Position numbers and translations under genes: made by a program. Shown here one piece after another: positions 17,485 to 25,553 of a stretch of DNA of 48,112 bases. The stretch is from Candidatus Bathyarchaeota archaeon (GTDB taxonomy: Archaea > Thermoproteota > Bathyarchaeia > 40CM-2-53-6). The stretch lies in contig VBBN01000029.1 in assembly GCA_005888735.1 (NCBI GenBank), positions 78,564 to 126,675 on the forward strand, in the 5' to 3' direction. Below the pieces are notes generated by a model that worked only from the letters and a program-made list of their open reading frames with translations, was not told where the DNA came from and ran no database searches. Numbering within the stretch: position 1 is the first letter of the stretch; each line of letters begins with the position of its first letter.

Positions 17485-18420
17485 GTGGGTGTAAGTAATC
17501 TGGATGTGGTTGTGAGACGTTTTTCGCTGGGCGATGAAAGCGTGATTCTCGAAATTCTTAGCAATGCATTCGGAAGCCTGCAAGATGCTCAGCAGCCCAG
17601 AAGCATAATGGCCTCACGGTTCTTCGACTCAAATGCCTGTTTCATCGCCGAGGAAGATGGTTCGCCAGTGGGATGTGTGGCTCTTACCGGTCTGCCCCGG
17701 GAAAGATGGTACGTGGTGAGGTTTCTAGCGGTCAAACCGTCCAGGTCCAAGGTGCAAGTAGCCGAGAAACTACTAGGCAAGATTCTCGAGCACCTAGGAT
17801 CAAGGCGGCCTGAGTTCGTGAGGGCCACTACACCAGCCGTTCAGCCCTACGTTGACGTGTACAAGCAATCTGGTTTCCGGCCGGTCAGAAGAGACTTTCG
17901 TATTACTTGGGACTTGAAAGACAGCTATGCTGTTCCAAACATCCAAATTGTTATGCGACCGGTACTAGAGGAGACCGCGAAAGAGGCGGCCAGCATTTTC
18001 GTTAGATCATTGGCTTCACACTGGGATTGGCGAACTGCAGAGCAGGGAGGGACCAAGGCCGTCGAAGAGTCCTTCGTAGAGGGTGTGAGAAAGGGAGAAC
18101 AGTGGATGGTTGGCCAATCTGACGGTCACGACGTGGGCATCGTTGGAATAATCCCAGACTTCTATAGACATGGAGAGGCAAGGTTTCGAGGAGCCTATGT
18201 TCTACCGGAGAATAGAGACAGAGGAATCGGAATGGAGCTCATGAGCGAAATCTCGAGGCTAGCGATAGAGAAAGGCCAAGGGAAAATGACTGTATTCACG
18301 TTTTCATACTTGGACTGTCTGACTCCTGGAGCCCTGCTCTACCTAAGGTCCGGCGGGAAAATAGACGCGGAATACCTCCAGCTTGAAAGAGTAAGGAAGA
18401 AGATTCCAAGCGTGAACTGA
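17485..18420 (+). CDS. Protein with two GNAT acetyltransferase domains
   Basis: A 311-residue cytosolic protein. The first GNAT domain covers about residues 5-150 (VVRRFSLGDESVI at the start, VVRFLAVKPSRSKVQVAEKL as motif A), but its acetyl-CoA loop lacks the usual Q/RxxGxG/A and may be inactive. The second covers about 155-305, with YVLPENRDRGIGMELMSEI as an intact motif A (RDRGIG). The substrate is unknown. The duplication resembles the mycothiol synthase type of tandem GNAT protein, but that is only an architectural parallel. GTG start at 17485. It is single and converges with the ABC exporter operon. Confidence 0.82.
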   Translation: MGVSNLDVVVRRFSLGDESVILEILSNAFGSLQDAQQPRSIMASRFFDSNACFIAEEDGSPVGCVALTGLPRERWYVVRFLAVKPSRSKVQVAEKLLGKILEHLGSRRPEFVRATTPAVQPYVDVYKQSGFRPVRRDFRITWDLKDSYAVPNIQIVMRPVLEETAKEAASIFVRSLASHWDWRTAEQGGTKAVEESFVEGVRKGEQWMVGQSDGHDVGIVGIIPDFYRHGEARFRGAYVLPENRDRGIGMELMSEISRLAIEKGQGKMTVFTFSYLDCLTPGALLYLRSGGKIDAEYLQLERVRKKIPSVN

Positions 18421-18431
18421 ATCGTTAAGAT

Positions 18432-19205
18432 CTATGGTTTGCCCCGGAGCCTAATAGTTCGCAGTATGACCCAGTACGCCAAAGCGCCTGAGACCGCTAG
18501 GGGGAGGGAAGCTGCTAGCAGTGTTCCCAGAACACTGAGGTCGAGTGGGTTTCCACCAAACCCAGAATCTCTCAATGCTCCAGCAGCGAGGCTGAGAGGA
18601 TTGTAGCGTGCGATTGTAGCCACAGGTCCTGGCAAGAACCCTTCTATTGTCTGGGCAGGGTAGAAGACAGTGCTAATGGTCACCATTGAGACTTGTAGTC
18701 CTTGGGCGTATACCCAGTAGATTTCTCCGCGACGGGATATGCTCGCGAGGAAGGCAGAGAGGCCTGCTATTCCGGTCGAGAGGACGAACATGAACGGGAT
18801 GATTAGGAGTGCGTTTACTATGCCTTGGTGCGGGACCACTGCGAGCGCGATGACTAGTAGAAAAGAGGAGTAGACTATTCCTCCCAACCCTCCTGATAAG
18901 ATGTAGGCGACGACGAGACCTGAGGTTCTGATTGGTAGGGTCATGTAGTACTGGACGACTCCTTCTCTGAGCGCGAGCCAGATTCTCCGTCCAGTGTCCG
19001 TGGCTGCCGAGAACAGTCCGGCCACGACTATTCCGGGAACTAGGAAGCGGAAGTAGTCAAAATTCATCAGGCCCCTGTAGACTAGGGCTGTAACCAGCAT
19101 ATCGGAAACGCTGAGGCTGATGAGAACTGCCATCAGCCATTTCGTTCTGAAAAAGTAGGAGAAGTCCGCCCGGGCGACGTGGAAGAGCCGGGAGAGTTCG
19201 CTCAA
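18432..19205 (-). CDS. ABC-2 type transporter permease (exporter 1)
   Basis: A 257-residue integral membrane protein with about six transmembrane segments and the ABC-2 layout: amphipathic N-terminal helix (LSRLFHVARADFSYFFRTKW), then paired helices. Its TTG start at 19205 overlaps the upstream permease gene by four bases. With its two neighbours it makes a complete exporter with two different permeases and one ATPase. The cargo is unknown; ABC-2 systems move drugs, lipids or polysaccharides. Confidence 0.88.
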   Translation of the reverse strand: MSELSRLFHVARADFSYFFRTKWLMAVLISLSVSDMLVTALVYRGLMNFDYFRFLVPGIVVAGLFSAATDTGRRIWLALREGVVQYYMTLPIRTSGLVVAYILSGGLGGIVYSSFLLVIALAVVPHQGIVNALLIIPFMFVLSTGIAGLSAFLASISRRGEIYWVYAQGLQVSMVTISTVFYPAQTIEGFLPGPVATIARYNPLSLAAGALRDSGFGGNPLDLSVLGTLLAASLPLAVSGALAYWVILRTIRLRGKP

Positions 19206-19966
19206 CCCACCTTTACACCCTCGATAATCCTGTCAACAATTCTCGCGCTCAACGACAGGGTTCCAACGGCCACTGCCGTGACAACTGCCGCGGCTAAGAT
19301 CGGGTTGAGGAGGAGCTGTGGGTCAAAGCCGAGGAACCATCTGGCCAAATCGGCACCATAGGTCAATGGGCTGAGGAGGGAGATTGGTGAGTAGAAGTTT
19401 GGCATGAAGATTAGTGGGTAGAAGACTGTGCTGAACCGGACTAGGAGCGCTGAGAGGCCTGCGATGAACGCGCTGTAGATGTCCACCGATTTGAAGGCGA
19501 TGAAAGACATGGAGATCATGATTCCGGAGATTCCCAGTCCGAGGAGCAAGAGTGCCAAGACAGCAAAGAAAGCGCCTAGAACAGTTAGTCTGCCCATGAA
19601 AAATAGGATCCCAAGTAGCGGTGGCAGAGTCTTGAGCATGGTGTCGGCGACGCCGTACAGTGCTTGAGCGGCAAGAAAACCTCTTCGGGATATGGGTAGT
19701 GACAGGTAGTAGGGCAGCTCTCCTTCATGGGCATGTTCGACAAAATTTCGCCCAACACTGGCGCCCGAGTCGAAGACGGTTATCACCATCAAACCGATGC
19801 TGTAGAAGAAGAGATAGTCTTCGACTTTCCCGGAGACCAGTCTTGACATCAGGGACCCGAAGATTGTTATCTGGAGTGCGAAGAGTGCCCAGATGAGGAA
19901 GAACCAGTTACGCTCGCTCAACAACAGCTTGATGTTGTAAGCTGCTAGAGTCAAGACCCGGTTCAT
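19202..19966 (-). CDS. ABC-2 type transporter permease (exporter 1)
   Basis: A 254-residue membrane protein with about six transmembrane segments, paired with the 257-residue permease downstream. The first helix region reads LAAYNIKLLLSERNWFFLIW. A segment around residue 85 (EHAHEGELPYYLSLPISRRG) is the cytoplasmic coupling loop typical of ABC-2 permeases, and its sister has the equivalent LREGVVQYYMTLPIRTSG, showing the two descend from a duplication. ATG start at 19966 overlaps the ATPase stop by four bases. Confidence 0.87.
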   Translation of the reverse strand: MNRVLTLAAYNIKLLLSERNWFFLIWALFALQITIFGSLMSRLVSGKVEDYLFFYSIGLMVITVFDSGASVGRNFVEHAHEGELPYYLSLPISRRGFLAAQALYGVADTMLKTLPPLLGILFFMGRLTVLGAFFAVLALLLLGLGISGIMISMSFIAFKSVDIYSAFIAGLSALLVRFSTVFYPLIFMPNFYSPISLLSPLTYGADLARWFLGFDPQLLLNPILAAAVVTAVAVGTLSLSARIVDRIIEGVKVG

Positions 19967-20907
19967 GGCTTGTCCTCAAGAGTTGTCCCTGTGAATTGCA
20001 TGAAGACATCGTCGAGTGAAGGCTCCGTTATCTTGATAGACGATATCTTGGCTCCTTGGTTATAGCTTGCGGAGGTCATTTTGGGAACCCAGTCTTCCGC
20101 TCGTGAGACCATAGCCCGCATCTGATTACCCTGCGGAGAGAGAGCGACACTGCCTCCCAAGCTTTTCAGTTCTTCAGAGAGTCTAGCTGATACTGGATCC
20201 TCGAAGTCTACTTCGACAACATCGCCGCCGGCGATGGCGTCTTTCAAGTGGGGAATCGTGTCACAGACCACTCGTTGTCCCTGATGAAGTATAGTGACAC
20301 GGTCTGCGAGATACTCTGCCTCCCTCACCTCGTTGGTTGCGACTATGATGGTGGATCCTTGGTTGCGCAGCTCCTTGATCTTGTCCCAGATTTTCCGTTT
20401 TCCTCGAAGGTCAACCTGGCTCGTAGGCTCGTCGAAGATGGCAAGTTTGGGCCTCTGAACCAGGACCTTGGCCGTCTCTAGCCTCTTGGCTTGGCCGCCG
20501 GACAAGTGCATGAACAGCTTGTCCCGGGACTCCCAGAGTTCTAGGTCTTTCATGGTCTGGTCGATAAGGTCTTGACGCTTAGTGGGGTCAATGTCGAACA
20601 TTGATGCGTGAAAGCGCAGAATGGAGGATGGCTTGTGACGCCAGAAGCCTCGAGCTTCCTGGAAAGCGATCCCCATGACTTCGCGGACCTTTGTCCCCTC
20701 TTTCGCAACATCAATGCCTACGACCTTCGCAATTCCAGAGGTCGGTTTCAGAATCGTGCAGAGGATCATTAGTAGTGTGGTTTTGCCGGAGCCGTTAGGT
20801 CCTAGAATTACCATTATCTCGCCTTCCTCGACCTCGAAGTTCAAGCCTCGAAGAGCGTCTGTTTTTCCATATTTTTTCGAGAGGTTGAGCGTTTCCACTG
20901 CATGCAA
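19963..20907 (-). CDS. ABC exporter ATPase with an Asn in the H-loop
   Basis: A 314-residue nucleotide-binding subunit. Walker A is GPNGSGKTT near residue 36; the Q-loop is IAFQEARGFW; the signature LSGGQAKRLE and Walker B LAIFDEPTS are intact. The D-loop is unusual (SQVDL rather than SGLDP). At the H-loop the usual TTHxxEEA is replaced by ATNEVREAE, putting Asn where the switch histidine sits. A C-terminal extension of about 90 residues is typical of the DrrA-like group. TTG start at 20907, supported by a TATA box at 20935-20945. It is first in a three-gene operon with two permeases. Confidence 0.9.
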   Translation of the reverse strand: MHAVETLNLSKKYGKTDALRGLNFEVEEGEIMVILGPNGSGKTTLLMILCTILKPTSGIAKVVGIDVAKEGTKVREVMGIAFQEARGFWRHKPSSILRFHASMFDIDPTKRQDLIDQTMKDLELWESRDKLFMHLSGGQAKRLETAKVLVQRPKLAIFDEPTSQVDLRGKRKIWDKIKELRNQGSTIIVATNEVREAEYLADRVTILHQGQRVVCDTIPHLKDAIAGGDVVEVDFEDPVSARLSEELKSLGGSVALSPQGNQMRAMVSRAEDWVPKMTSASYNQGAKISSIKITEPSLDDVFMQFTGTTLEDKP

Positions 20908-20934
20908 GAGAGAAAGGCTCTCGTCGAAGTTGCT

Positions 20935-20945
20935 CGATAAAAACG
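20935..20945 (-). promoter_or_regulatory. TATA box of ABC exporter 1
   Basis: On the minus strand this reads CGTTTTTATCG, centred 33 bases upstream of the TTG at 20907. It would give a leaderless or nearly leaderless message. Confidence 0.5.
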
Positions 20946-21094
20946 TTGGAACCGAAACCTCCCCAAACGCTGGCTAGAGCTGATTGTTCGCACGGGAGGC
21001 CTAGGACCGTGCGGTGAAAATTACTCGAAACAATAGCTCTAGAAAGGAATAGGAGCAGGCTGTGAAGCTCGAGTAGGCCAAGTGAGAGATAGCA

Positions 21095-21685
21095 ATGGTA
21101 GGCCTTTTCGCAACGGGCGCCACTTCAATAACGTTCTACATCGTCTACAGTCTCTGGTTTGTCAGCGAAGTCATCGGCGCTTGGTTTATTCCCCGTCTTC
21201 GTGAGCGAGGTGCAATCAGGGTTAAGCGCGACCGAGGGTCCGGTGCACTAATCTTCCTGAGTATTTTCGCCGCAATCTCAGTGGCTCTTTCATTCGGATA
21301 TAGAGGAGTGGCCGGGCTGCCGGACTGGGCCTTCTATCCAGGCATCTTTCTGATATTGCTGGGCGTTCTCGTTCGCCAATGGTCCATTGCGGTTTTGGGA
21401 CGCTTCTTCTCGCTAACCGTTCGCGTGTCTGAAGATCACAAGGTAGTGAATAAGGGTCCGTACCGACTCGTGAGACATCCTTCCTACACCGGTGCGCTGA
21501 TTACGTTCATCGGGCTTGGACTGGCTGTCCAATCTTGGGGAGCACTCTTGGTGTTGATGGTATTCTTCGGGATGGCGTACGGATATCGAATTAGGATAGA
21601 GGAAGGGGCGCTGGTGTCAGAGCTGGGCCAAGACTACATGAACTATGTGAAACAGACGAAACGGCTCATACCCTACCTCATCTAG
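21095..21685 (+). CDS. Isoprenylcysteine carboxyl methyltransferase (ICMT)-like membrane protein
   Basis: A 196-residue membrane protein with about five transmembrane segments. The C-terminal half carries the ICMT/phospholipid-methyltransferase signature: VVNKGPYRLVRHPSYTGALI near residue 125, followed by the SAM-binding end RIRIEEGALVSELGQDYMNY. Members methylate carboxyl groups of prenylated proteins or small hydrophobic amines and lipids. Archaeal substrates are unknown. ATG start at 21095. It is a single gene followed by the convergent tRNA-Val. Confidence 0.88.
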   Translation: MVGLFATGATSITFYIVYSLWFVSEVIGAWFIPRLRERGAIRVKRDRGSGALIFLSIFAAISVALSFGYRGVAGLPDWAFYPGIFLILLGVLVRQWSIAVLGRFFSLTVRVSEDHKVVNKGPYRLVRHPSYTGALITFIGLGLAVQSWGALLVLMVFFGMAYGYRIRIEEGALVSELGQDYMNYVKQTKRLIPYLI

Positions 21686-21781
21686 GCGTGACGAGGGTCG
21701 AATTTGCGAAAATATCCCCCGGGGTTAGAACCAGAGCTAGCCTCGAGAGCCTCCCGTGCACAATAGTAATCAATGCTAGTG

Positions 21782-21901
21782 TGGTGGGCCGGGGGAGATT
21801 TGAACTCCCGACCCTGCGGCCCGAAACGTTCGTGGGTTTCCGCGTGTAAGGCGGACGTTCTCTCCGTGGGAGTTTCTCGAACCGGGCTGAACTACCGGCC
21901 C
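21782..21901 (-). tRNA. tRNA-Val(TAC) with two inferred introns
   Basis: A 120-base gene including an encoded CCA. The acceptor stem GGGCCGG/CCGGCCC, D-stem GTTC/GAAC, anticodon stem TCCGC/GCGGA with loop CTTACAC (anticodon TAC), and T-arm GGGAG-TTCAAAT-CTCCC all form once two insertions are removed. One is in the D-loop, about 18 bases (21862-21879), and contains a CTCC/GGAG hairpin. The other is in the variable loop, about 24 bases (21814-21837). Mature length is 78. Boundaries are inferred from the canonical fold, good to a few bases. There is no intron at the common 37/38 site. Confidence 0.9.
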
Positions 21902-21980
21902 ATCATCAACGCCGGACAAGTGTCCATGTACATTACGATTTAGGTGATGAACGAGAGTTGGACGTGCGAAGGACTTGACC

Positions 21981-21988
21981 TTTTTATA
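21981..21988 (+). promoter_or_regulatory. TATA box of ilvE
   Basis: TTTTTATA is centred about 35 bases before the ATG at 22020, with GGAGGCAGGAG following it. The transcript would have at most a very short leader. Confidence 0.6.
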
Positions 21989-22019
21989 GGTCGGAGGCAG
22001 GAGACTATTCTGGGCTTTT

Positions 22020-22946
22020 ATGGCGGGCAAGGAGCCGCTCGTCTACATAGATGGAGAGTTCCGTTCCAAGGGCAACGCCAAGGTATCAGTCTACGACCAC
22101 GGCCTACTCTATGGAGACGGGGTTTTCGAAGGAATCAGATGCTACAACGGAATCGTCTTCCGTCTACGCGAACACATTGACCGATTCTACGAAGGGCTCA
22201 AGGTAACTAGAATCAATGTTCCATACAACAAGGAGGATATGGTCAACGCTGTCGTCGAGACAGTCAAGAGAAACAGCTACACTGACGCGTACATACGTCT
22301 CATTGTCACAAGGGGTAGAGGGAACCTAGGGCTCGACCCCCGCAGCTGCGCACGGCCCAGCATCATAATCATGGCAGAGCCGGTCGCTCCCGCACACGGC
22401 AAGGAGGCACGGGAGAAGGGTGTTACAGCCATCATCTCAGGCTACAGGCGTGATATGGTGGACGGGACAACCCACGAGCTAAAATCGCTCAACTACATTC
22501 AGAGCGTACTGGCAAAGTTTCAGGCTATTGATGCAGGGGCTGACGAGGTTCTAATGCTTGACCATAGGGGAATGGTTTCCGAGTTCCACGGCTCCAACGT
22601 TTTCATGGTGAAGAGGGGAGTAGTCAACACTCCAACCTCGGCGGCGGGAATACTTCACGGAATAACTAGGATGCGTGTCTTGAAACTTGCTGAGGAGCTT
22701 GGCCACGAGGTCCATGAGCGAGACATCACGCCCTACGAGCTGTTAACGTCGGACGAGGTCTTCCTCACCGGGACCATGGCTGAGGTCGTCCCCGTCGTCC
22801 GTATGAACGGGGTTGCCATAGGGGACGGTGTTCCAGGGCCCATGACCAAGGAAATTATCATAGCGTTCCAACGAACAACCCGGAACCCTAAGGAAGGAGT
22901 TCCAATAGACCAAGTCGTCCCACTACAAACTAGAACTGGGAAATAG
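22020..22946 (+). CDS. ilvE: Branched-chain amino acid aminotransferase
   Basis: A 308-residue fold-type IV PLP enzyme that makes leucine, isoleucine and valine from their oxoacids with glutamate as donor. Landmarks in order: YIDGEFRSKGNAKVSVYDHG (residues 9-28), YGDGVFEGIRCY near 32, the PLP lysine in THELKSLNYIQSVLA near 155, SEFHGSNVFMVK near 185, and FLTGTMAEVVPV near 250. The length is normal for the family. It is a single gene with its own promoter, divergent from tRNA-Val. Assignment to IlvE over D-amino-acid aminotransferase rests on the KSLNY and GTMAEV motifs. Confidence 0.94.
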   Translation: MAGKEPLVYIDGEFRSKGNAKVSVYDHGLLYGDGVFEGIRCYNGIVFRLREHIDRFYEGLKVTRINVPYNKEDMVNAVVETVKRNSYTDAYIRLIVTRGRGNLGLDPRSCARPSIIIMAEPVAPAHGKEAREKGVTAIISGYRRDMVDGTTHELKSLNYIQSVLAKFQAIDAGADEVLMLDHRGMVSEFHGSNVFMVKRGVVNTPTSAAGILHGITRMRVLKLAEELGHEVHERDITPYELLTSDEVFLTGTMAEVVPVVRMNGVAIGDGVPGPMTKEIIIAFQRTTRNPKEGVPIDQVVPLQTRTGK

Positions 22947-23166
22947 CCCGAAACAGGTTCGCTTCAGAAGAACTCGCCTTCATCGCGCACCTCTATTCTT
23001 AGAGGCCCAAGAACGTCAGTTTTGAAGGATGAAGGGCTTCGGTTGTGAAAGTACGCCAGGCCCAGGACGATAATAACGCTGCCCTCTAGTTGACCCAAGA
23101 ATTATACACACTCCGATAGCCAAGGCGTGACAGAAGGCTCGGGAAAATCGGGTCCAGTTGTCTTTG

Positions 23167-23181
23167 CAACCTAGCGGGCGT
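23167..23181 (+). repeat. 15-base element upstream of the coiled-coil/wHTH gene
   Basis: CAACCTAGCGGGCGT ends six bases before the TTG at 23188. An identical copy lies at 23874-23888, five bases before another start codon. It may be an operator, an unusual ribosome-binding context or a start-site element. Confidence 0.6.
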
Positions 23182-23187
23182 GTCTGA

Positions 23188-23616
23188 TTGGTCAAGAAAG
23201 CAGAAGCTCGCGTCAGGGACCTCGACGACAAGCTTGACCACATCATCAAGAGGCTCGACACGATTGAAACCGTGATGGCGAACTCCCAGCAGAACCCTGA
23301 GCTGTCGAGCCTTCTCTCAGACCTCAAAGGCGGGGTGTCCCTCTACAGCGAACCGCTGAAGGCGATCAAGAGACTCTACGATGCCCGGAAGTTCTTGAAG
23401 GCCAAGGAAGTTGAAAGAGACGAGGTTTCAAGGCTAATCATTCAAGCGCTCGCGCTACGTGGCGAGCTCAACGTATCACAGCTCGAGAGAGAGCTTCGCA
23501 CGGCAAGAGGAACAGCGTCCCGGCGGATCATACGAGACCGGCTGGTAAAGCTCGAGAAAGATGGAGTTGTGAAACTAGTTGAGGGCTGGGGGCGAAAGTA
23601 CAGGCTCATAGAATGA
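23188..23616 (+). CDS. Coiled-coil plus winged-helix protein
   Basis: A 142-residue protein. Residues 1-35 form a probable coiled coil (VRDLDDKLDHIIKRLDTIET). Residues about 80-140 form a winged helix: LIIQALALRGELNVSQLERE, TASRRIIRDRLVKLEKDGVV, and a wing ending WGRKYRLIE. It is likely a transcription regulator that dimerises through the coiled coil. Start TTG at 23188 lies just after a 15-base element also found before the gene at 23894. The next genes encode small proteins and an ABC exporter, which it may control. Confidence 0.72.
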   Translation: MVKKAEARVRDLDDKLDHIIKRLDTIETVMANSQQNPELSSLLSDLKGGVSLYSEPLKAIKRLYDARKFLKAKEVERDEVSRLIIQALALRGELNVSQLERELRTARGTASRRIIRDRLVKLEKDGVVKLVEGWGRKYRLIE

Positions 23617-23693
23617 CCAGAGATCTGGTCACTTTTTGCCAGAGAGGTTATGTTCAGTGGCCAGAACTATACTGTGAGTGAGATGGATGCAAG

Positions 23694-23822
23694 ATGCAAA
23701 CCAATCATCCGCAGAGTGGGAAGCTGAACGAGATGCTTCCAATCGAAGCCCTCAAGACAAGAGGAGAGCTCGCTATGAGACGGGAGAAAGCACTACTGAA
23801 TGGCGTGCGCTATGTCCGGTAG
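23694..23822 (+). CDS. Possible 42-residue ORF, uncertain
   Basis: Within the 277-base gap after the winged-helix gene an ATG frame of 42 codons starts MQTNHPQSGKLNEMLPIEAL and is helical and basic. A GTG frame overlapping it (23678-23881) is equally open. Neither has a clear ribosome-binding site and I recognise no family. At most one is real. The gap may instead be leader sequence for the gene at 23894. Confidence 0.2.
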   Translation: MQTNHPQSGKLNEMLPIEALKTRGELAMRREKALLNGVRYVR

Positions 23823-23873
23823 ATCTTCAAGGGAGAATCCTCAAATGGAAGACAGGTCTCTCTTCGAAGTCTA

Positions 23874-23888
23874 CAACCTAGCGGGCGT
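23874..23888 (+). repeat. 15-base element upstream of the gene at 23894
   Basis: Second exact copy of CAACCTAGCGGGCGT, five bases before ATG 23894. Both copies are preceded by GTCT a few bases upstream. The same position relative to two start codons argues for function over chance. Confidence 0.6.
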
Positions 23889-23893
23889 CAAAC

Positions 23894-24271
23894 ATGAAGG
23901 AGGGAAAGAAGACGAGTAAAGGCGGAACCGACGTCGAGGAATTCAAAGAGATTATCGCGGTTTTCTCAGAAAAGGTTCCTGGACTCATCAAAGGATTGAT
24001 CTCGTCCGTTTTCTCACTCGAAGCAGCCAAAGACATGGGAAAAGCGGCTGCCACGTACTACCAAGAGCTGAAGGCGGGGGGAATCCCAGATGACGTTGCG
24101 GTAACAATGACACAGGACTATGTGAGTACCTTCAGCAAAGTTAGCGATTTCATCAAAACCGCCTCGGGCGGCCGGGGACGCGCGGGGCACGAGGATGATA
24201 TCGGTCGCGAGATTGAGACTCACATCAAGAAGAGACTGAGAGACAAGTTCGCCGAAGACGAGAAGGACTAG
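23894..24271 (+). CDS. Small soluble protein upstream of ABC exporter 2
   Basis: A 125-residue, mostly helical, charged protein with a Lys-rich start and end. The middle part reads YYQELKAGGIPDDVAVTMTQ then DYVSTF, a pattern (helix, G-I-P-x-D-V-A, then D-Y) echoed in the next gene product. I do not know its function. It begins an apparent operon with the 87-residue membrane protein and exporter 2, with a gap of 20 bases to the next start. ATG start follows the 15-base repeated element. Confidence 0.6.
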   Translation: MKEGKKTSKGGTDVEEFKEIIAVFSEKVPGLIKGLISSVFSLEAAKDMGKAAATYYQELKAGGIPDDVAVTMTQDYVSTFSKVSDFIKTASGGRGRAGHEDDIGREIETHIKKRLRDKFAEDEKD

Positions 24272-24291
24272 TTTTCTTCCGAGCACTTCCT

Positions 24292-24555
24292 ATGTCGTCT
24301 GTGACGAGCTGGCTGAAGGTCGGCTATCACGTTGGAAAGCTTGGCGTCGTTGTGATGCTTGCCCTGCCGTATCTAGGGTGGAGAATGTGGAGTGCAAAAC
24401 GAGTCTTCCGAGCTGAGCTACTGAATAGTGGCGTGTCGATTGAGCTCGCAAAGAGTTTGGCAGCATCGTATGACAGGTCGAACAAGCTGATGGTAGGATC
24501 GTTGCGAAGGGGCCTCCCGTCGATGAGGCGGACTCGGGTCAGCGTGGAGAGCTGA
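24292..24555 (+). CDS. Small membrane protein in the exporter 2 operon
   Basis: An 87-residue protein with one hydrophobic segment (about residues 13-32, LGVVVMLALPYLGW) and a basic C-terminal tail. After the segment, FRAELLNSGVSIELAKSLAA then SYDRS repeats the helix-G-x-x-x-x-A-x-x-x-x-x-Y pattern seen in its upstream neighbour. The stop lies two bases before the ATPase start, so co-translation is likely. It is a possible accessory of the exporter; no named family is recognised. Confidence 0.62.
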   Translation: MSSVTSWLKVGYHVGKLGVVVMLALPYLGWRMWSAKRVFRAELLNSGVSIELAKSLAASYDRSNKLMVGSLRRGLPSMRRTRVSVES

Positions 24556-24557
24556 GC

Positions 24558-25553
24558 ATGGACCCGATTGAGGTCAGGTCTCTTTTCAAGTCCTTCACTG
24601 TGAAAGAGGGTCCAGTTTTCCGGAAGACGTCTAAAACGGTCAGCGCTCTGGAAGGTGTAAGTTTCGAGGTCAAGAAGGGCGAAATCTTCGGGTTGCTGGG
24701 ACCGAATGGTGCAGGCAAGACAACTACAATCAAGACAATCTGCACACTAATCCAGCCGAGCTCCGGTGAAGTCTACGTGAACGGCCACGATGTGGTCAAG
24801 GACTCGCAAAGGGCGAGACAGGACCTCGGAGTCATGCTCACAGGGGATAGGACGCTATACTGGAAACTCACCGGGCGGGAGAACCTCGAATACTTTGCCG
24901 CCCTTTACCACATGGACAGGGCAGAGGCCAAGGAGAGAATCCACAGCCTCCTCAAGCTAGTGGGGCTTGAAGAGCGCCAGGACACACTGGTGGAGAACTA
25001 CTCGACAGGAATGCGGATGAGGCTCTCCTTCGTGAAAGGGATTCTCCACAATCCGCCAGTCGTTCTGTTGGACGAGCCGACCATGAGCTTGGACCCGCAA
25101 TCCGCAAGGCTCATCCGGGAAATCATCCAAGACCTACGACGAGATGGGCACGCGATACTTCTGACTACCCACTACATGGAAGAAGCTGACCAGCTCAGCG
25201 ACAGGGTGGCTGTCATAGACCATGGCAAGATCATAGCCTTAGCGCCTCCTCGTGAATTGAAGGAGACAGTGATGAAGAGCGAGGTTATCGAGATTGAGGC
25301 ACAGAATATCGATCCGCAAATAGTAGAGAAGCTGAAGGGGATCGCCAACATCAGCGAGGTCGTCTCGTCCATCGAGGACGCCTCCTCGCTACGAGGACTC
25401 ATCAAGGTCCACTCGACGGATGGGAAGAACGCGATTCCAGATATGCTAGGCGTACTGGTCAAAGGAGGAGTCGAAGTGTCCAACCTGAAAATTGCAACGC
25501 CCACACTGGAAGACGTCTTTATCAGTCTAACAGGGAGAGCTCTACGTGACTAG
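24558..25553 (+). CDS. ABC exporter ATPase (exporter 2)
   Basis: A 331-residue nucleotide-binding subunit of the DrrA/CcmA group. Walker A GPNGAGKTTT near residue 50; signature NYSTGMRMRLSF; Walker B VVLLDEPTMSLDP; H-loop LLTTHYMEEADQ with the normal histidine; and a C-terminal regulatory extension from about residue 240. The signature Y-S-T-G-M variant (for LSGGQ) is common in this group. Overlaps the downstream permease by eight bases. With two permeases it forms a heteromeric exporter of unknown cargo. Confidence 0.92.
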   Translation: MDPIEVRSLFKSFTVKEGPVFRKTSKTVSALEGVSFEVKKGEIFGLLGPNGAGKTTTIKTICTLIQPSSGEVYVNGHDVVKDSQRARQDLGVMLTGDRTLYWKLTGRENLEYFAALYHMDRAEAKERIHSLLKLVGLEERQDTLVENYSTGMRMRLSFVKGILHNPPVVLLDEPTMSLDPQSARLIREIIQDLRRDGHAILLTTHYMEEADQLSDRVAVIDHGKIIALAPPRELKETVMKSEVIEIEAQNIDPQIVEKLKGIANISEVVSSIEDASSLRGLIKVHSTDGKNAIPDMLGVLVKGGVEVSNLKIATPTLEDVFISLTGRALRD

